Assembly (NCBI GenBank): GCA_958450365.1
Contig: CAUEEP010000901.1
Coordinates: forward strand, 186,001 to 250,000
Reading direction: 5' to 3'
DNA length: 64,000 nucleotides
Source: Mesorhabditis belari
Lineage: Eukaryota; Nematoda; Chromadorea; Rhabditida; Rhabditidae
The position numbers and the translations under genes were made by a program. Positions 52,115 to 63,844 of the stretch are shown here, piece after piece (the stretch's first letter is position 1; the number at the start of each line of letters is the position of its first letter). The notes below the pieces were generated by a model, which ran no database searches, was not told the DNA's origin, and worked only from the letters and a program-made list of their open reading frames with translations.

Positions 52115-55100
52115 ATGAATGAAACGGAGATCGACACGACGAGCCTTTTACAAAAAGTTGCTCAATATGCGTTAGAGGTGAGGAAATAAAATGGTCGACG
52201 AAATGCTGGGAATCAGCCAATTTTCAGCTAGTTTTACTACCAGACGGTGAACAGCCATGGCCCTTAAAATTGTCTCTAATCCTTATCGGTTATTCAACGA
52301 TAATCATTCCCTGCTGGCTATTGCTCTATTTTCTTCGAAAGCGTTTCAATGGTGGGTTTTAAAATTAGTCAATGATTGCTGAAAAGTCGTAACTACTGTA
52401 ATGATTCTATTAGGTTGGTGAATTGAAAACTGCGGGACTTTGAACTAAAATTTATTCAACATAAAACCATCAAGTCATTCCAAATAATTTCCATTATTAT
52501 TGACGGATTCCTCTTTGGTGGTAGAATTTTGGTTTGTGTGTGAGACAAGTGTGAGACTCAAAAATCGAGGACTGGAGATGTCCCAGTTTGAGCACTTTCT
52601 TCAAAAGAAACCCATTTTGGTGTCAATAGAAAAGTTGTGAGAATCAAAAATTAGGCTTATAGCCAAATTTCCAAAAAGATACACTTAGTAGTTTCGCTTA
52701 AAAGGCAAGTTTTGTGAAAATTCGTAAATTTGGCATTTCTTGAAAAACAGTTTTTGAATCGTTCTGAAAATTTGGATATAAGCTTGATTTTTGATTCTCT
52801 ACAACTTTTCCATTGACACCAAAATGGGTTTCTTTTGAAGAAAGTGCTCAGACTATCACATATGACAATAGCCTGCAGTTTTCAATTCACCAACCCAATA
52901 TTACCGAATCCTTACGGTATGTAACTTTCAGGCGAAAAGACGGAGATCCCTGAGGAATGGTATTGGAGATTGGGAAGAAATTTCGCGATCGGACGACCCG
53001 AAGCCGCTCTTCCGAAAAGACAATCATCAACCGATAGTGCACAAGAAATCATCCCACAATCGCAACAAGAAAAAAATGAGAGGAAAAAGATGCTCAAGGA
53101 GATTTTCTATTTTGTGCATTATTTCACCGGGATACAGGTTAACGTAGCTTTCGCTTAGGTAAAAAAAAAAATGCACTATTCAGTTGACACTGGTTGCGAT
53201 GGGCTTTCTACAAGAACGTGTGATCACAAGAGGATATCCAAGGGATATCCCATTAGGTGGAAATGAGAGTGACGTCATTATTGATCGGGTGAGTGAAAAC
53301 CTAGCACTTTATGGTATAATGGACTCTTGTATTGTACTTTTAAGATTAGTAGATTTGCAGGATGATCAACAATTATAGCGCCGCATTTCAGACGGTCTAC
53401 TTCAGCCAAAATTGAGTCAATCGTTCTGGATTTTTCTGGATATAAATCTCAAGTATTTTTCCTTAAACGGTGCGCATTATCTAATCGATTTAAGCTTTCA
53501 ACTTCTTTATATAACCCTTCAAAGTTGAGAGCCGAGTGTCGCTTGGCACTTTATGGAGAGCCTTTATGGAATCGGAAAAACAGGCTGTAGTTTTGGATTT
53601 ACTTTATTTTTGGTTGACAAGACAAGACAAGACAAGACAAGACAAGACAAGCTAGCATAACCCGATCTAAATCGATTAGATCTTAAAGTAGATATTAACT
53701 GAGCTTTGATGACATTTCTCAAGGATTTTTGCAATTAGAGCATATGAAATTTTGTTCATTAACATAAATAAATTCAATCTCAACAAGATTTTGACAAGAG
53801 CGCTCTCAAAAATCCCATAAATGTATAGAGTGCCAAGCGAAACTTGGCTCTCAACTCTGAAAGGGCATAGAAAGAAGTTGAAAGGTTGAATCGATTAGAT
53901 AATGGGCACCACTTAAAGAGATATACTTAAGATTTTGCTGCTGAAAAATCAGAACGATTGACTCAATTTTGGCGAATCTAGGCCATCTGAAGTGTGGCTT
54001 TGATCTGAAGTCACCAAAATGGGGTAATGAAGGGTTTCTCCTCGTTTTCTAACTGTTGGCCACCCTGTAGATCTACTTGAATGGCCTAGAATGGCCTAGA
54101 GCTAACATTTTTCTTAAAAGTACAATAAAAAGCTGCCCATTCAGTTCAAAAAAGGCTTGATTTCAATATGAAAGCATTGCTTTGATTGATTTAGTTCGGT
54201 GACAGTCAATATCTTCTTTTATGGAATCGAATCGTTGCACTGCTAGTAGCAATGGTGGTGATTCTTTGGAACATTCGGAGGTTAGATTGAATAAAGCAAA
54301 ATAGAGATTGAATAGAGCAAAATAGAGATTGAATAGAGCAGGTTAGATTGAATAGATTCAAGTTCTACAGTAGTACAGTGATACGGCAATACAAACTACA
54401 GTAACACTGTAATACGATCATTATTCGATTTGATTTTAGTCAACCCGATCACGTGCCACCCTATTACAAGCACGGTTACACCTCAATCGCCAACACGATC
54501 TCTTCTTGGTGTCAATATGAAGCGCTCAAATATGTCTCTTTTCCTACGCAGGTTATTCAAAAAGAATTTCAAATTCTATGCAAATTCTAGATGATTTTCA
54601 AATGCTCTAAAATCGTGGTCACAATGATTATGGGAACAATCGTGAGAAGGACAAGGTTGAAATTGAGAATCGATCTTTAAATCGATCTTTAAAGACTTCC
54701 TAGACTTCCTAGACTTTTCTAGAAATCTTTCAATTAATTCTCTCAAAACTTTAGATACTCAATTTTCGAATACGTTTGTGGTGGATTGATAGCCGTTGGA
54801 GCATCGCTTTTCCTTGTGTCGAGCTCCGATTCGGGAGTCGGCGGGAAAGCGACATCGGTGTGTAACAATCAGTCAAAATCTCGAAACACTTCCTTTTTTG
54901 GTACACTGAATAAACTGAATAATGATATTTCTCAGATCTCTGGCATTATTCTTATGATCGGCTACATTTTTGTCGATGCGTTTACGACGAACTGGCAGAA
55001 GAAGCTTTTCGATACGAAGCCGAGAGTCAGCAAGTATCAGGTGAGTTCGATCAGCTCATTAGTCCGGGCCCGGTTTCACCACCACTTACGACATTGTCGT

Positions 55101-58100
55101 AACTCCTTACGACACCATTTCACCACCATTTTACGACACTATTGTAACTTCGTAAATGGGAAAATCTACGAAATTGTCGTAACGGTTTACGACAAGACAG
55201 TGTTGCAAGAAAAAGGCTTACGACAGTGTCTCCACGTACAAAACTGTCGTAAAATGGCGGTGGAACCGGGCCCAGGTTTGCCAGGTTTCAGAAATTGAAA
55301 AATTTCCATTGAAAAATTCGAAGTTAGTACCAAATCAGTCAAGCGGCCAAAAAACCCGCCTAACGGATGTCTAGGTGGATGTTTTTGCGGCTGAAGCTAG
55401 TTGTAGCTGTGGCGCAGTCGGGAGCACGTCCCGAGTCTAGAGCTCAGCCCCCGTAAGGCCAGTCAATCCCGAATTTTTGAATTTTTTATTTTACTTGCAT
55501 AACTACAATATATTCTAAGGTTTTCTAAAGAAGTTTTAGCTTTATTTAATCAAAACACGGCTGAGAAAATGCGCAGACAGATAAACAGGCAGCTCTTTTA
55601 TATTTCGTTCCTTGCAAAAATTCAAATGAATTTGATGAGCTATTCCTTTTGCCCCTTTACTCTTCCCAAAATGAGATAAACGTAAATTTCCTCCAGGAGA
55701 TATCGAGCTGATATAGATGGCTTTATTAGGTTTGTATTCATATCCTATTTATAGCTTTATAGCTTAAATCTATTTAAAACTATACCGGATAAAAGATGAT
55801 AAAATTGAACGATGAAGAAATGAATTTGCATCAATCAATTGCTAGCCAGCGAAAGCTGCAAATTACGATTGTTTTTCAGATGATGATCGGTGTGAATTGT
55901 TTCTCGACGATTCTTTGCTTTGTCTCACTCCTCGAGCAGGGTACCCTTTTCATTTCGACTCGCTACGCACTCACACATAAAGATTTATCAGGTAACAACT
56001 CAATAAAGCCACAACGGTAAACCTTAAGCCTTTTAAAGAGATTTGGCTTTCCACAAAGTCTTTTCGTTCTTTTTTTCAACTTCTGTGGAAAAAGAATAGA
56101 TACACTACTGGACAATGAAATATCATATTTGAAAAAACTCTTTCGCACTTTCGCGCGTCTATAACTCCCTTGTCTTTACCGTATTTCTAAATATTAATAT
56201 TACCATTGTGTAGCCCTTGAAAAGAGCTTTCAGAAAATGTATAACACTAATAGTTTAAACTCAAAGACAAGGGAGTTACAGACGCGCGAAAGTGACGATC
56301 GTTTTTCAAATATCATATTTCATTGTTCAGTACTGTATTCATCAGTTAATCGTTTTCTCTAAATAAAAAGTATTTTGTTCCTCAATTTCCAATCTTTTTA
56401 AGTCAATTGGGATCATTTTCAAGTAAATTCGAGAGTGAAAAAAAAAAACGATAAAAATACCTCTACGAAGAAATTGGCTGAATGAGAGCTCTTTGAAAAT
56501 TTCCCTTTAATTTCCAAACTCAGAGACGTCTTTTTGCTGTCGATCTCGGGTGCTTTTGGTCAGTTGTACATTTATGCGACAATTGCTCACTTTGGACCGA
56601 TCTGTTTCGCGATCATGTTAACTGTTAGACAGGTGACTTTTTGACGAAACAAAACAAACAAACACAATTTCTATCTTTTTATTCAGATTGGCTCAATCAT
56701 TCTCTCGTCGATCTATTACGGTCATCCGCTTACAATTTATGCCTGCATCGGCTTGTGCGTCGTTTTTGGCGCCATGTTTGCTGATATTTATCGAAGGTAA
56801 GTTCAGGTTGAAAGTCACTTAACTAGAAGAACCGTTATATAGTATAAATAAATTTTCTTTTGTTATTGCAACAAAGCCGATCAATTTTGAAGCTTTACTG
56901 TACACATTACTGTTCCTATGAGACAGGCAAAATCAATCTAATTGTTGATTTTTGTCCGGAAAGTCGAATCTGTTCTGCCGAAAATTTGTAGCTTTAATTC
57001 AAATATGAAATCTAGAATTTGTGGTATAGTGTACGGGTGTACTTCTGGGATAGTGTACAGGTGTACTTCTGGAATAGTGTAGGGGTGTACTTCTGGAATA
57101 GTGTACGGGTGTACTTCTGGAATAGTGTAGGGGTGTACTTCTGGTATAGTGTACGGGCGTACTTCTGGAATAGTGTACGGGTGTACTTCTGGTATGGTGT
57201 ACGGGTGTACGCTCCTCTCTTGTACTAGGGGCGAGCGCACAATCCCATCTGGCACACGGGGCAGAGAGATAGGGAGAAAGCGGCTAACAAAGTCGGTTTA
57301 ATTGCCCAAATCATCAGTTAAATGACTTGAGGCAAACACTTGCTCGAGTCTTTTCACATAAGCAAAAAAGTGAGGGGAAAAAGGTTCTAGAAACTAACTT
57401 GCGCTAAAATTGAGTACACTCAACTCTCTCTCTATAACGGAACGGAAGCGGAAAACTCTATAACGGAATGGAATTTTGGTCGGTCCCGGCCGACCTATAT
57501 ATAAAATATAAAGCTATATACAACGGCACTCTAGATCTGGGTTTCGGATAGCTTTTTTTTCGGTTCCTTTCGATTCAAACCGAAAATCCGAAAATTTCGT
57601 TTAATTCGGTTTTACAGCTGATTTTTTTAAGGTCAATCGAATGGACTTTACTGAAATTTTTCTTTATCTTTAAGTATCAATAAAACTACCGAAATGGAGA
57701 TCTTTTGTAGAGAAATTTGCATACAAAATTTGCATTTCAAAAGAAATGAGAAAAGAAATTAGCGCTCGACCCGAAATCAAAACAAAATAAAAAAATTTCG
57801 GTTTGTTTCGGTTCGATCCGAAACCGAAACCCATGTCTACCGTACTCTATATAATAGAAAAATGTTTTGATCTCTTCCATTCCGTTATAGAGAGTCGATT
57901 GTAGTTTTAAAAATACTATAGCTACTAGCCTGCTAGAAAGCATAGAAAAATTGAATCTAAACGGCTGATGAAGCTTGCCTAAACTTGGCATTTTCCCTAT
58001 GAAAATACGGGGGTTAGTCAAAACAGCGCCATCATAGAAAACGTTCAAAACAGCGCCATCATAGAAAACGTTTAAAACAGCGCCATCATAGAAAACGTTC

Positions 58101-58587
58101 AAGACAGCGCCGTCAAATTTCTCACAACACAATCGAGTGATACTCAGTTGGTTAACCGAATATCTTTAGAGACCCATTTCAGGTGCTCTTTTTATCTATG
58201 AAATATTAACTTTCTTTAAAAAAACTGTTTCACCCATCATGTGGCCAAGAACGAAAGGAATTTTTTGATATAAAACTTGAACCGGCTTGGTTTTTTGGAT
58301 TTTGAGAAATTTGACGGCGCTGTTTTGAACGTTTACTATTATGACGCTGTTTTGACTACCCCCGAAAATACGGTAGCCTAATTTTGCAAATTTGTAAATG
58401 AAAATCGAATTTCAGATATCGTATCCGGCAACGAAACTTGAAGAAGAAGAAAACGGTGAGAAGCAACTCGACGGACACCTCAGCCTCGACCACCTCGACC
58501 ACTTCAGTCACTTCAGATGACGTAGCCGTCTCTTCTCCAATTCACTCACAACCATCCACTCCAGAACCTCAACAAAATAAGCTTTAA
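52115..58587 (+). CDS. pst-1: Golgi PAPS transporter (SLC35B2/PAPST1-like)
   Basis: Imports the sulfate donor PAPS from the cytosol into the Golgi lumen for sulfation of proteoglycans and proteins. Thirteen exons in phase: 52115-52177, 52228-52351, 52932-53137, 53184-53288, 54195-54280, 54440-54551, 54591-54655, 54755-54857, 54936-55040, 55880-55991, 56526-56632, 56687-56796, 58416-58587; 489 aa. Diagnostic SLC35B2 blocks are GFLQERVITRGY, SSWCQYEALKYVSFPTQ, FKCSKIVVTMIMGTIV, GYIFVDAFTTNWQKKLF, MMIGVNCFSTILCFVSLLEQ, ATIAHFGPICFAIMLTVRQ and YYGHPLT. A hydrophilic loop after TM1 and a Ser/Thr-rich C-terminal tail make it longer than human SLC35B2 (432 aa). Intron 6 is 39 nt. Introns 2, 4, 9, 10 and 12 carry transposons. 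Exon 11 must start after the second AG in CAGAG (56521-56525) to keep phase. Confidence 0.94.
52410..52898. repeat. Mariner-derived MITE, family M, copy 4
   Basis: TTAGGTTGGTGAATTGAAAA to TTTTCAATTCACCAACCCAA, TA on both sides, in intron 2 of the PAPS transporter gene. Slightly shorter (489 bp) than the other copies. Confidence 0.8.
53395..54010. repeat. Palindromic element in PAPS transporter intron 4
   Basis: AAAATTGAGTCAATCGTTCT at 53409 is answered by AGAACGATTGACTCAATTTT near 53951; TGAGAGCCGAGTGTCGCTTG-type arms also pair. The loop holds a (GACAA)7 microsatellite (53618-53650). Confidence 0.65.
55065..55276. repeat. Palindromic MITE with GGGCCCGGTT ends
   Basis: GGGCCCGGTTTCACCACC at the left, GGCGGTGGAACCGGGCCC at the right, with internal TTACGACA/TGTCGTAA motifs repeated about eight times. 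In intron 9 of the PAPS transporter. Unusually GC-rich ends for this window. Confidence 0.7.
55405..55475 (+). repeat. tRNA-like sequence
   Basis: GCTGTGGCGCAGTCGGGAGC resembles a tRNA 5' half with an A box; the 3' half (GGCCAGTCAATCCCGA) is too diverged for a T arm. Probably a tRNA pseudogene or SINE head. Confidence 0.3.
56103..56335. repeat. Palindromic MITE, family B (233 bp), copy 2
   Basis: CACTACTGGACAATGAAATA to TATTTCATTGTTCAGTACTG, TA-flanked, in intron 10 of the PAPS transporter. Same length as 11993-12225 and inverted relative to it. Confidence 0.8.
57024..57218 (+). repeat. 24-bp tandem repeat
   Basis: About eight copies of GTGTACTTCTGGAATAGTGT plus ACGG in intron 12 of the PAPS transporter. 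Both strands stay open (HPYTIPEV repeats on minus); not genes. Confidence 0.85.
57240..57316 (+). pseudogene. SL RNA promoter-plus-leader relic
   Basis: CATCTGGCACACGGGGCAGA and GAAAGCGGCTAACAAAGTC, as upstream of true SL genes, are followed by GGTTTAATTGCCCAAATCAT in the leader position. No Sm site and 3' hairpin in the expected places. Confidence 0.5.
57417..57901. repeat. pogo-like MITE interrupted by a second TIR element
   Basis: CACTCAACTCTCTCTCTATAACGG to CCGTTATAGAGAGTCGATTG, TA on both sides, in PAPS transporter intron 12. An inner element at about 57534-57842 has GGGTTTCGG / CCGAAACCC ends. Confidence 0.7.
58011..58363. repeat. TIR element with 10-bp target duplication and subterminal repeats
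   Basis: GAAAATACGG flanks both ends (58001-58010 and 58364-58373). Inverted ends GGGTTAGTCAAAACAGCGCC and GACGCTGTTTTGACTACCCCC. The left end carries four 27-bp copies of AAAACAGCGCCATCATAGAA. The long target duplication points to a Mutator- or hAT-like origin rather than mariner or pogo. Confidence 0.75.
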
Positions 58588-58974
58588 TCGCATTTCATCA
58601 CATTTTATATCTTCATTGTCTTTCTTTTCCCCCATTCTTGGGATTTCTTATGCATAGTGCTTTAGGCTTTATCGATATTTATGCTTAGGCTTGAGTTTTT
58701 GATAATAAACTATTGTAATAGCTAGTTAAAAGAAAAGAAAAGAAAAACAAAAACGAAAAATGTAATTAGATTCTAAATGCATCATTGCACCTGCCCCCCA
58801 CCCAACATCCGTGCGAAATAAGACAAAAAAAACGTTCTCTATCAGAATTCCCCAAGTTTAGAAAAACGTTCGTGGAAAAACAAGTTGTAAAGCTTTCTTT
58901 TTTTTTCTTTTTCTGATACTTTGACAAGAATTATCTTTATAAAAAGTTAATTAAACATTTGGTTACAAACAAAA

Positions 58975-60125
58975 GTCCGACTCTACGCTGATGATCTTAA
59001 AATTTATAGGGTACTTTCGTCCCATAGCCGCATCCCTGATTTTACTCTTCCCCAGAAGGATCTTAATTTATCAATATTTATGGTTAGGCTTGACTTTTGA
59101 TAATAAACTATTGTAATAGCTAGCCAAAACTGTGAAGTAAATTGTGTGTAATAGTGTTGATAATAAACTATGTGATAATAAACGATATAGCTAGCGATAG
59201 AAAGATATAGCTAGCGACCCTTTTGTGGAGTAAATTTTGGAAAATTAACATTGCGCCGGACAAATGCAAACACGCTACATTTCGTTCATTACATATCCCT
59301 TTAAATTTGGGAAACCTACAATTACCACAAGGATTGGCCGATGATCCTGTAAAAGATCTTGGTATACGGTTAGTTCCCTCTCTAAAATTTGATCCTCACA
59401 TAAACTACATATCCAAAAAAGCTTCTAGAATTTCTAACATAATACTTCGCGCCATTTGTTTCCCTAAAATAGCGACTTATTGCCGGCCTTTGCTCGAGTA
59501 TGCCACCATCGTATGGTCACCTTTCATTAAGAAACTTATCACCTTGGTTGAAAATGTCCAACAGCGTTTCACTAAAAAAAGCATACACTCGTTGTTTCCC
59601 TTCGTCTCTTATTCCAAATTATGAGACTAGACTTATCGTTTTTGATTTAAAACCCCTTTTATATCGCCGTATTTACTTTGATCTTCTTTTTTTGCTATAA
59701 ATTTCTTTTCCACCCAGTCGCATCCAGAATTTCAAAGCTTCTTGAAAATTGTGGAAATTCCTAGAAGTAGACGTAGTGATTCTTATCAAATTTTCGATTT
59801 GATTCTTGTCGATTCTCATCCCCATCATCTTTCCCTTTATTTGGGAACCTTATTAGTAGGGTTTGGAATAAGCTTCCGTCTTTGACTTGGAATAAGCTCG
59901 CGTCTGGTATCTTCTCGTCTCTAGGAAAATTGAAAGTATCTGTAAACGAATTAGATCTTATTGCCATGTCAAATCTGCTCTATATTTAATCTGTTGTACC
60001 TGTGTTTCCTAACTGTAGTCTTACTGTACCATTTTTAGTTTTTTTTCTTTTTTTGTGAAAGTATTGTAGAAATATGTTATATGCGGTTAATAAGGCATAT
60101 ATATAAAGGGAAATAAACTTTACCT
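58975..60125 (+). pseudogene. Non-LTR retrotransposon (LINE) remnant, RT 3' part
   Basis: Begins TLYADDLKIYRVLSSHSRIP, the catalytic YADD of reverse transcriptase, continuing LPQKDLNLSI. After an interruption (about 59064-59220) it resumes LWSKFWKINIAPDKCKHATF, VKDLGIRLVPSLKFDPHINY, RPLLEYATIVWSPFIKKL, LVENVQQRFTKK. The decayed C-terminus ends with a WNKLASGIFSSLGKLKVS-like piece (about 59880-59985). CR1/Jockey-type 'RPxLEYAxxVWSP' motifs. Non-functional. Confidence 0.8.
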
Positions 60126-61661
60126 TTTGAAATCTTGACAATTTTTTGAAGCAAAATATTGAAATTCTTCTCCAATTCGTTTTAAGTCAAGTACGAAAAA
60201 TGAAAATTAATCAAGATCAGATCATTAAGCTAAAAAAAAATACTTTAAACATCAAAAATCTTTTGAAAGCAAGCTTTCTTTGGATCAAAACTTGAAATTT
60301 TTTCATTATCTTCACTAGCATTTGATGCAGAGAGCTCTTCCATTGGTAGTTGAACTTTTCTGTCACTTTGATCTTTGGAAATTTAAGCTTTGATTAGTTT
60401 CATTCAAAAAGATTCTTAAAATTAGCAATCCTAGACTATTTTAGTCCTTTTGGTTGTAAAGCTCACGTATCTATAGCTAGATAATTCCGGGATTCAATCC
60501 AACCCCAGTCAATGAGTTTTTGCGCGAGTCAGCTGCTGTCTTCTTTCTTTCTTCTTTCTTCTTTCATCTTTCATCTTTCATCTTTCTTCTTTCTTCTTTC
60601 TTCTTTTCTTTCTTCTTCTTCTTCTTCTTTCTTTCATCTTTCTTCTTTCATCTTTCTTCTTTCTTCTTTCTTCTTTTCTTTCTTCTTTCTTCTTCTTCTT
60701 TCTTTAATCTATCTACGAATCTCTTTTCTATTAATTGAACACTTTTAGAGTAATGATATGTAACCGATTGTGCGATCAATTGAGAGTGATTCGAGTGGAG
60801 AGAGAAATCTAGACTCATATAGTCTTCAAATGAAAAACGAACACTTGCAACTTTCTTTAAATGCGTAGGCTACACACAGGAAAAGTTTTACAGTTTATGG
60901 GTAAACTTAAAGAACATTGCAATGGGTCAACTTAAAGAACATTGCAATGGGTCAACTTAAAGAACTGATCCACATTTGCTACTTTAGAGTTAAACCTTAT
61001 TGTTTTGCTTGCTTTACATGATTTGCTCTTGAAATGAAACACGTGTAGCGAAATGCGTTTTCTAAAATGCACGAAAAGCTACCGTAATCAATTTCCAGTT
61101 TTGGTATCATTTGATGAGAAATCACAAGACACAATGACACAATTGAGCTAATTAAATGAAACTGGCAGTTAGATTACGGTAGTTTTTCAAAATAGGTGCC
61201 TTTTAGAAAACGCAGTGCCCGGAGAATACACCTAAATCATATATATTCTTTAAAGTTAAAGTTTTGAAGTCAAAAATTGAAGACTCGAGCAATTAAACAT
61301 CAAAATAAGACAAAAACGAAAGGAAGGGGGTTGAACCAGAGCAAAAAATTGCTAGCTCGTCTCGTAAAGAAAGCTCTTATCCACTACACCACAAGCTGAC
61401 ATATCGGGACGGTGAAAGAAGCGTTATATAGGCTTCTTTCATGAAGCTCTTATATAGGCCTTGATTTTTGGCCTCTAATTTAACCTCAAAGTTTACCCTT
61501 TCATCAAATCATTTCGCAAAAACGGATAACAGCATCGGAATCAGCGTAAAATTCTCTGGATTGATCACCTCTTTTGACTTTCCTTTATCTAGAAACTAAA
61601 ATTTCGCTGATTGCCAGTATAAATACACTGGTTTTTAGAAAATCAAAATCTATTGGGTAAT
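60126..61661. other. Intergenic: pyrimidine tract and short repeats
   Basis: 60535-60710 is a (CTTTCTT/CATCTTT)n tract; its open frames are artefacts. 60898-60967 has three copies of a 25-bp unit (GTCAACTTAAAGAACATTGC). No gene recognised. Confidence 0.6.
61330..61402 (-). repeat. tRNA-like sequence
   Basis: The minus strand has GCTTGTGGTGTAGTGGATAA (tRNA 5' half with A box) and a B-box-like GGTTCAACCCCC after an overlong middle. Probably a tRNA pseudogene or SINE head. Confidence 0.35.
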
Positions 61662-62027
61662 TTAAATCAATCTAGAGTCTAATCTCTTTGCTGATCCTCG
61701 AAATCTCTTATTGCTTCTTGCTTTCAACTTTTCAACATCGCTAACTTTTTCCAGAAACCTCAACAATTTCCACAAGGTGTCATTTCTTTTGATCGTTTTT
61801 TTTTGCGATCTGTGTCTTTTAACTAGATGAGAGTGATGAGAGAAGAGCCGCTTTTGACTTTTCCAAAAGACAACTGACTCTTCCACATGTTTTTCCAAGT
61901 ATTTCTTATCACAAAAATCTCGGATGATATGCAAAAAATGGTTAAAGAAACGCAGGACTCGTGCAGAAAATGAATCCAAAAAAAATGAAAGCACTATAGC
62001 AATACCTACAAAACAAACATGTGACAC
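61662..62027 (-). CDS. Open frame of unknown status
   Basis: A 121-codon minus-strand frame starting at GTG (62027), with a hydrophobic start (VGIAIVLSFFLDSFSA) and a basic C-terminal half (KRHRSQKKTIKRNDTLWK). There is no in-frame ATG near the start; a TTTCAG lies just upstream (62035-62040), so it could be an internal or final exon. No family recognised. Confidence 0.25.
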   Translation of the reverse strand: MSHVCFVGIAIVLSFFLDSFSARVLRFFNHFLHIIRDFCDKKYLEKHVEESVVFWKSQKRLFSHHSHLVKRHRSQKKTIKRNDTLWKLLRFLEKVSDVEKLKARSNKRFRGSAKRLDSRLI

Positions 62028-62219
62028 ACTGAAAGTTTCCTTTGGTTTACCTGACTTTGAACAATTTAAATAAAAAATGATGTTTTTGATGATGCTTGTC
62101 TTGGGTTAAAGCTTTATTTAGTCTATTTTATACCTAGATTTACATAGATTTTATGTTTAGACTGATTAAATTGCTTGTAATACAATTGAGAATCGTATTG
62201 GACTTGAGAAAAATCGGTA

Positions 62220-62560
62220 CCTGTTTAGAAATTGTAGTACTTGTTAGTACTTTTTTGTTTAAGTACTTGTTTAGAATTGGTAGCACTTGTTACTTGTAGT
62301 ACTTGTTCCTCTTCTTCTAGTACTTGTTAGTACTTGTTTGTTCAAGTACTTCTTTAGAATTGGTAGTACTTGTTCTTTTCCTGGTACTTGTTTAGACTTT
62401 TAGTACTTGTTAGTACTCGTTTCTTCTAGGAATTGTTTAGAACTTGTACTACTTGTTACTTGTAGTACTTGTTCCTCTTCTTCTAGTACTTGTTTAGACA
62501 TTTAGTACTTGTTACTACTTATTTTTTCTAGTACTTGCTTGTTTTTGACTTCAACGATGC
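62220..62560. repeat. TAGTACTTGTT-rich degenerate tandem repeat
   Basis: About 20 occurrences of (T)AGTACTTGTT with variable spacers (TAGAATTGG, CCTCTTCTTC). Confidence 0.75.
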
Positions 62561-62809
62561 ATCAATAAACGAGAATCGAATGCACAAGTACGAAATTTCT
62601 CTTTCTTATGTCTGTTCAACATTTTTTTCATGAAACATTAAACCGATTAAGCTATCTGTCACCCAACAAAGATAAATTTACCATTCTTTTTTCAGTAAAT
62701 CCAATTTGTTTAAGTTTTTCTATATAATTTGCATCTAAACAATCTGGTTTACGATTAAGAAGCACAAATTTGAAATCAAAAACCTAAACGGTAATATGGA
62801 GGGTTTTTT

Positions 62810-63385
62810 TTCTTCAAAACCACTTTTTCCGGGTTACTTTTAGGTGTAGATCCGGAAAAACACAACATGAGATTAGGAAAATGCGTTTTAAGTCGAGTTT
62901 CGGGGCTTCAAACTGGGCACTAGGTTACTTCACTATATGGAGCCCAATCTATCGACTATTGGGTCACTTTTCAAGGTCAAAATTACAACCAAAACCATTT
63001 TTTAAACACTAAATATTCATTTTCTAACTTAAATTGACTGGTAGAGGCAATGAGACAGGGTGATGAGAGGGATACACATAGGGAAGAGGTCTAAAAATGG
63101 CCTCTCAAAGCATTTTGTTGAAGCCAAAAACACTTCTTCTAGCATAATTTAACCTACTGGTTACGTTTATGATCAAATTAAAGCAAATTTTTGGTTTTGG
63201 TTGTAGTTTTGACCTTGAAACGTGCTACAATAGTCGATAGCTTGGGCTTCATATAGCGCCAACTAGCGCCCAGTTTGAAGCCCCGAAACTCGACTTAAAA
63301 CGCATTTTCCTAAGCTCTCGTTGTGTTTTTCCGGATCTACACCTAAAAGTAACCCGGAAAAAGTGGTTTTAAAGAAGAAAAAAAG
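62810..63385. repeat. Palindromic element with long arms
   Basis: AACCACTTTTTCCGGGTTAC at 62819 pairs with GTAACCCGGAAAAAGTGGTT at 63349; the arms continue through AAAATGCGTTTTAAGTCGAG / CTCGACTTAAAACGCATTTT and GGGCTTCAAACTGGGC. About 200 bp arms, no ORF. Confidence 0.72.
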
Positions 63386-63661
63386 TGCTCAAGGCCAGTA
63401 CCGCCTAAATAACTTCAAAAGCTTCAAGTCTTGACTTTTGAAGCAGCAAGATTTTGTGATTTTTTTGTTGCAAAGATCATTGACTTTTTCTCCTCTAGAT
63501 ATTCAGGCTAAAAAATGTCACTCATGCTTTTTCCTTTTCTCTCTCCCTCATCTCTAAAAAGTCTCAAATTACCGTCGCAAAGTGTGAAAAGTTCTCGTGA
63601 TCTCAATCAATCTTTGAATCATTATTTTTTTCTCTAATCAAACATTTTTTTACTATTTCAG

Positions 63662-63712
63662 GCAAAGATCAAAGCTTTATGGCGATATTAGAAAAGGAGA
63701 GATGATACAAAT
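63662..63712 (+). CDS. Single internal exon of an unidentified gene
   Basis: A TTTCAG acceptor at 63656-63661 and GTAAGTTT donor at 63713. One frame is open (QRSKLYGDIRKGEMIQ). The short peptide is not enough for identification; the rest of the gene would lie beyond the window or in the flanking repeats. Confidence 0.4.
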
Positions 63713-63844
63713 GTAAGTTTTTCGTTTTTTAAAACGTTCGGGACGATTCGGTCCATCGGTGGACGAAATTTTTGACGCGCTAGAACTTTTCAACTTTTTA
63801 AGATAATTTCAAAATGTAAAAAGATGATGTTGATGTTTATTTAG

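Noticed and set aside
56938..57255. HPYTIPEV repeat ORF and its plus-strand counterpart
   Set aside because: Translation of a 24-bp tandem repeat in an intron.
60512..60748. Ser/Phe/Leu-rich ORFs
   Set aside because: Translations of a CTTTCTT-type pyrimidine tract.
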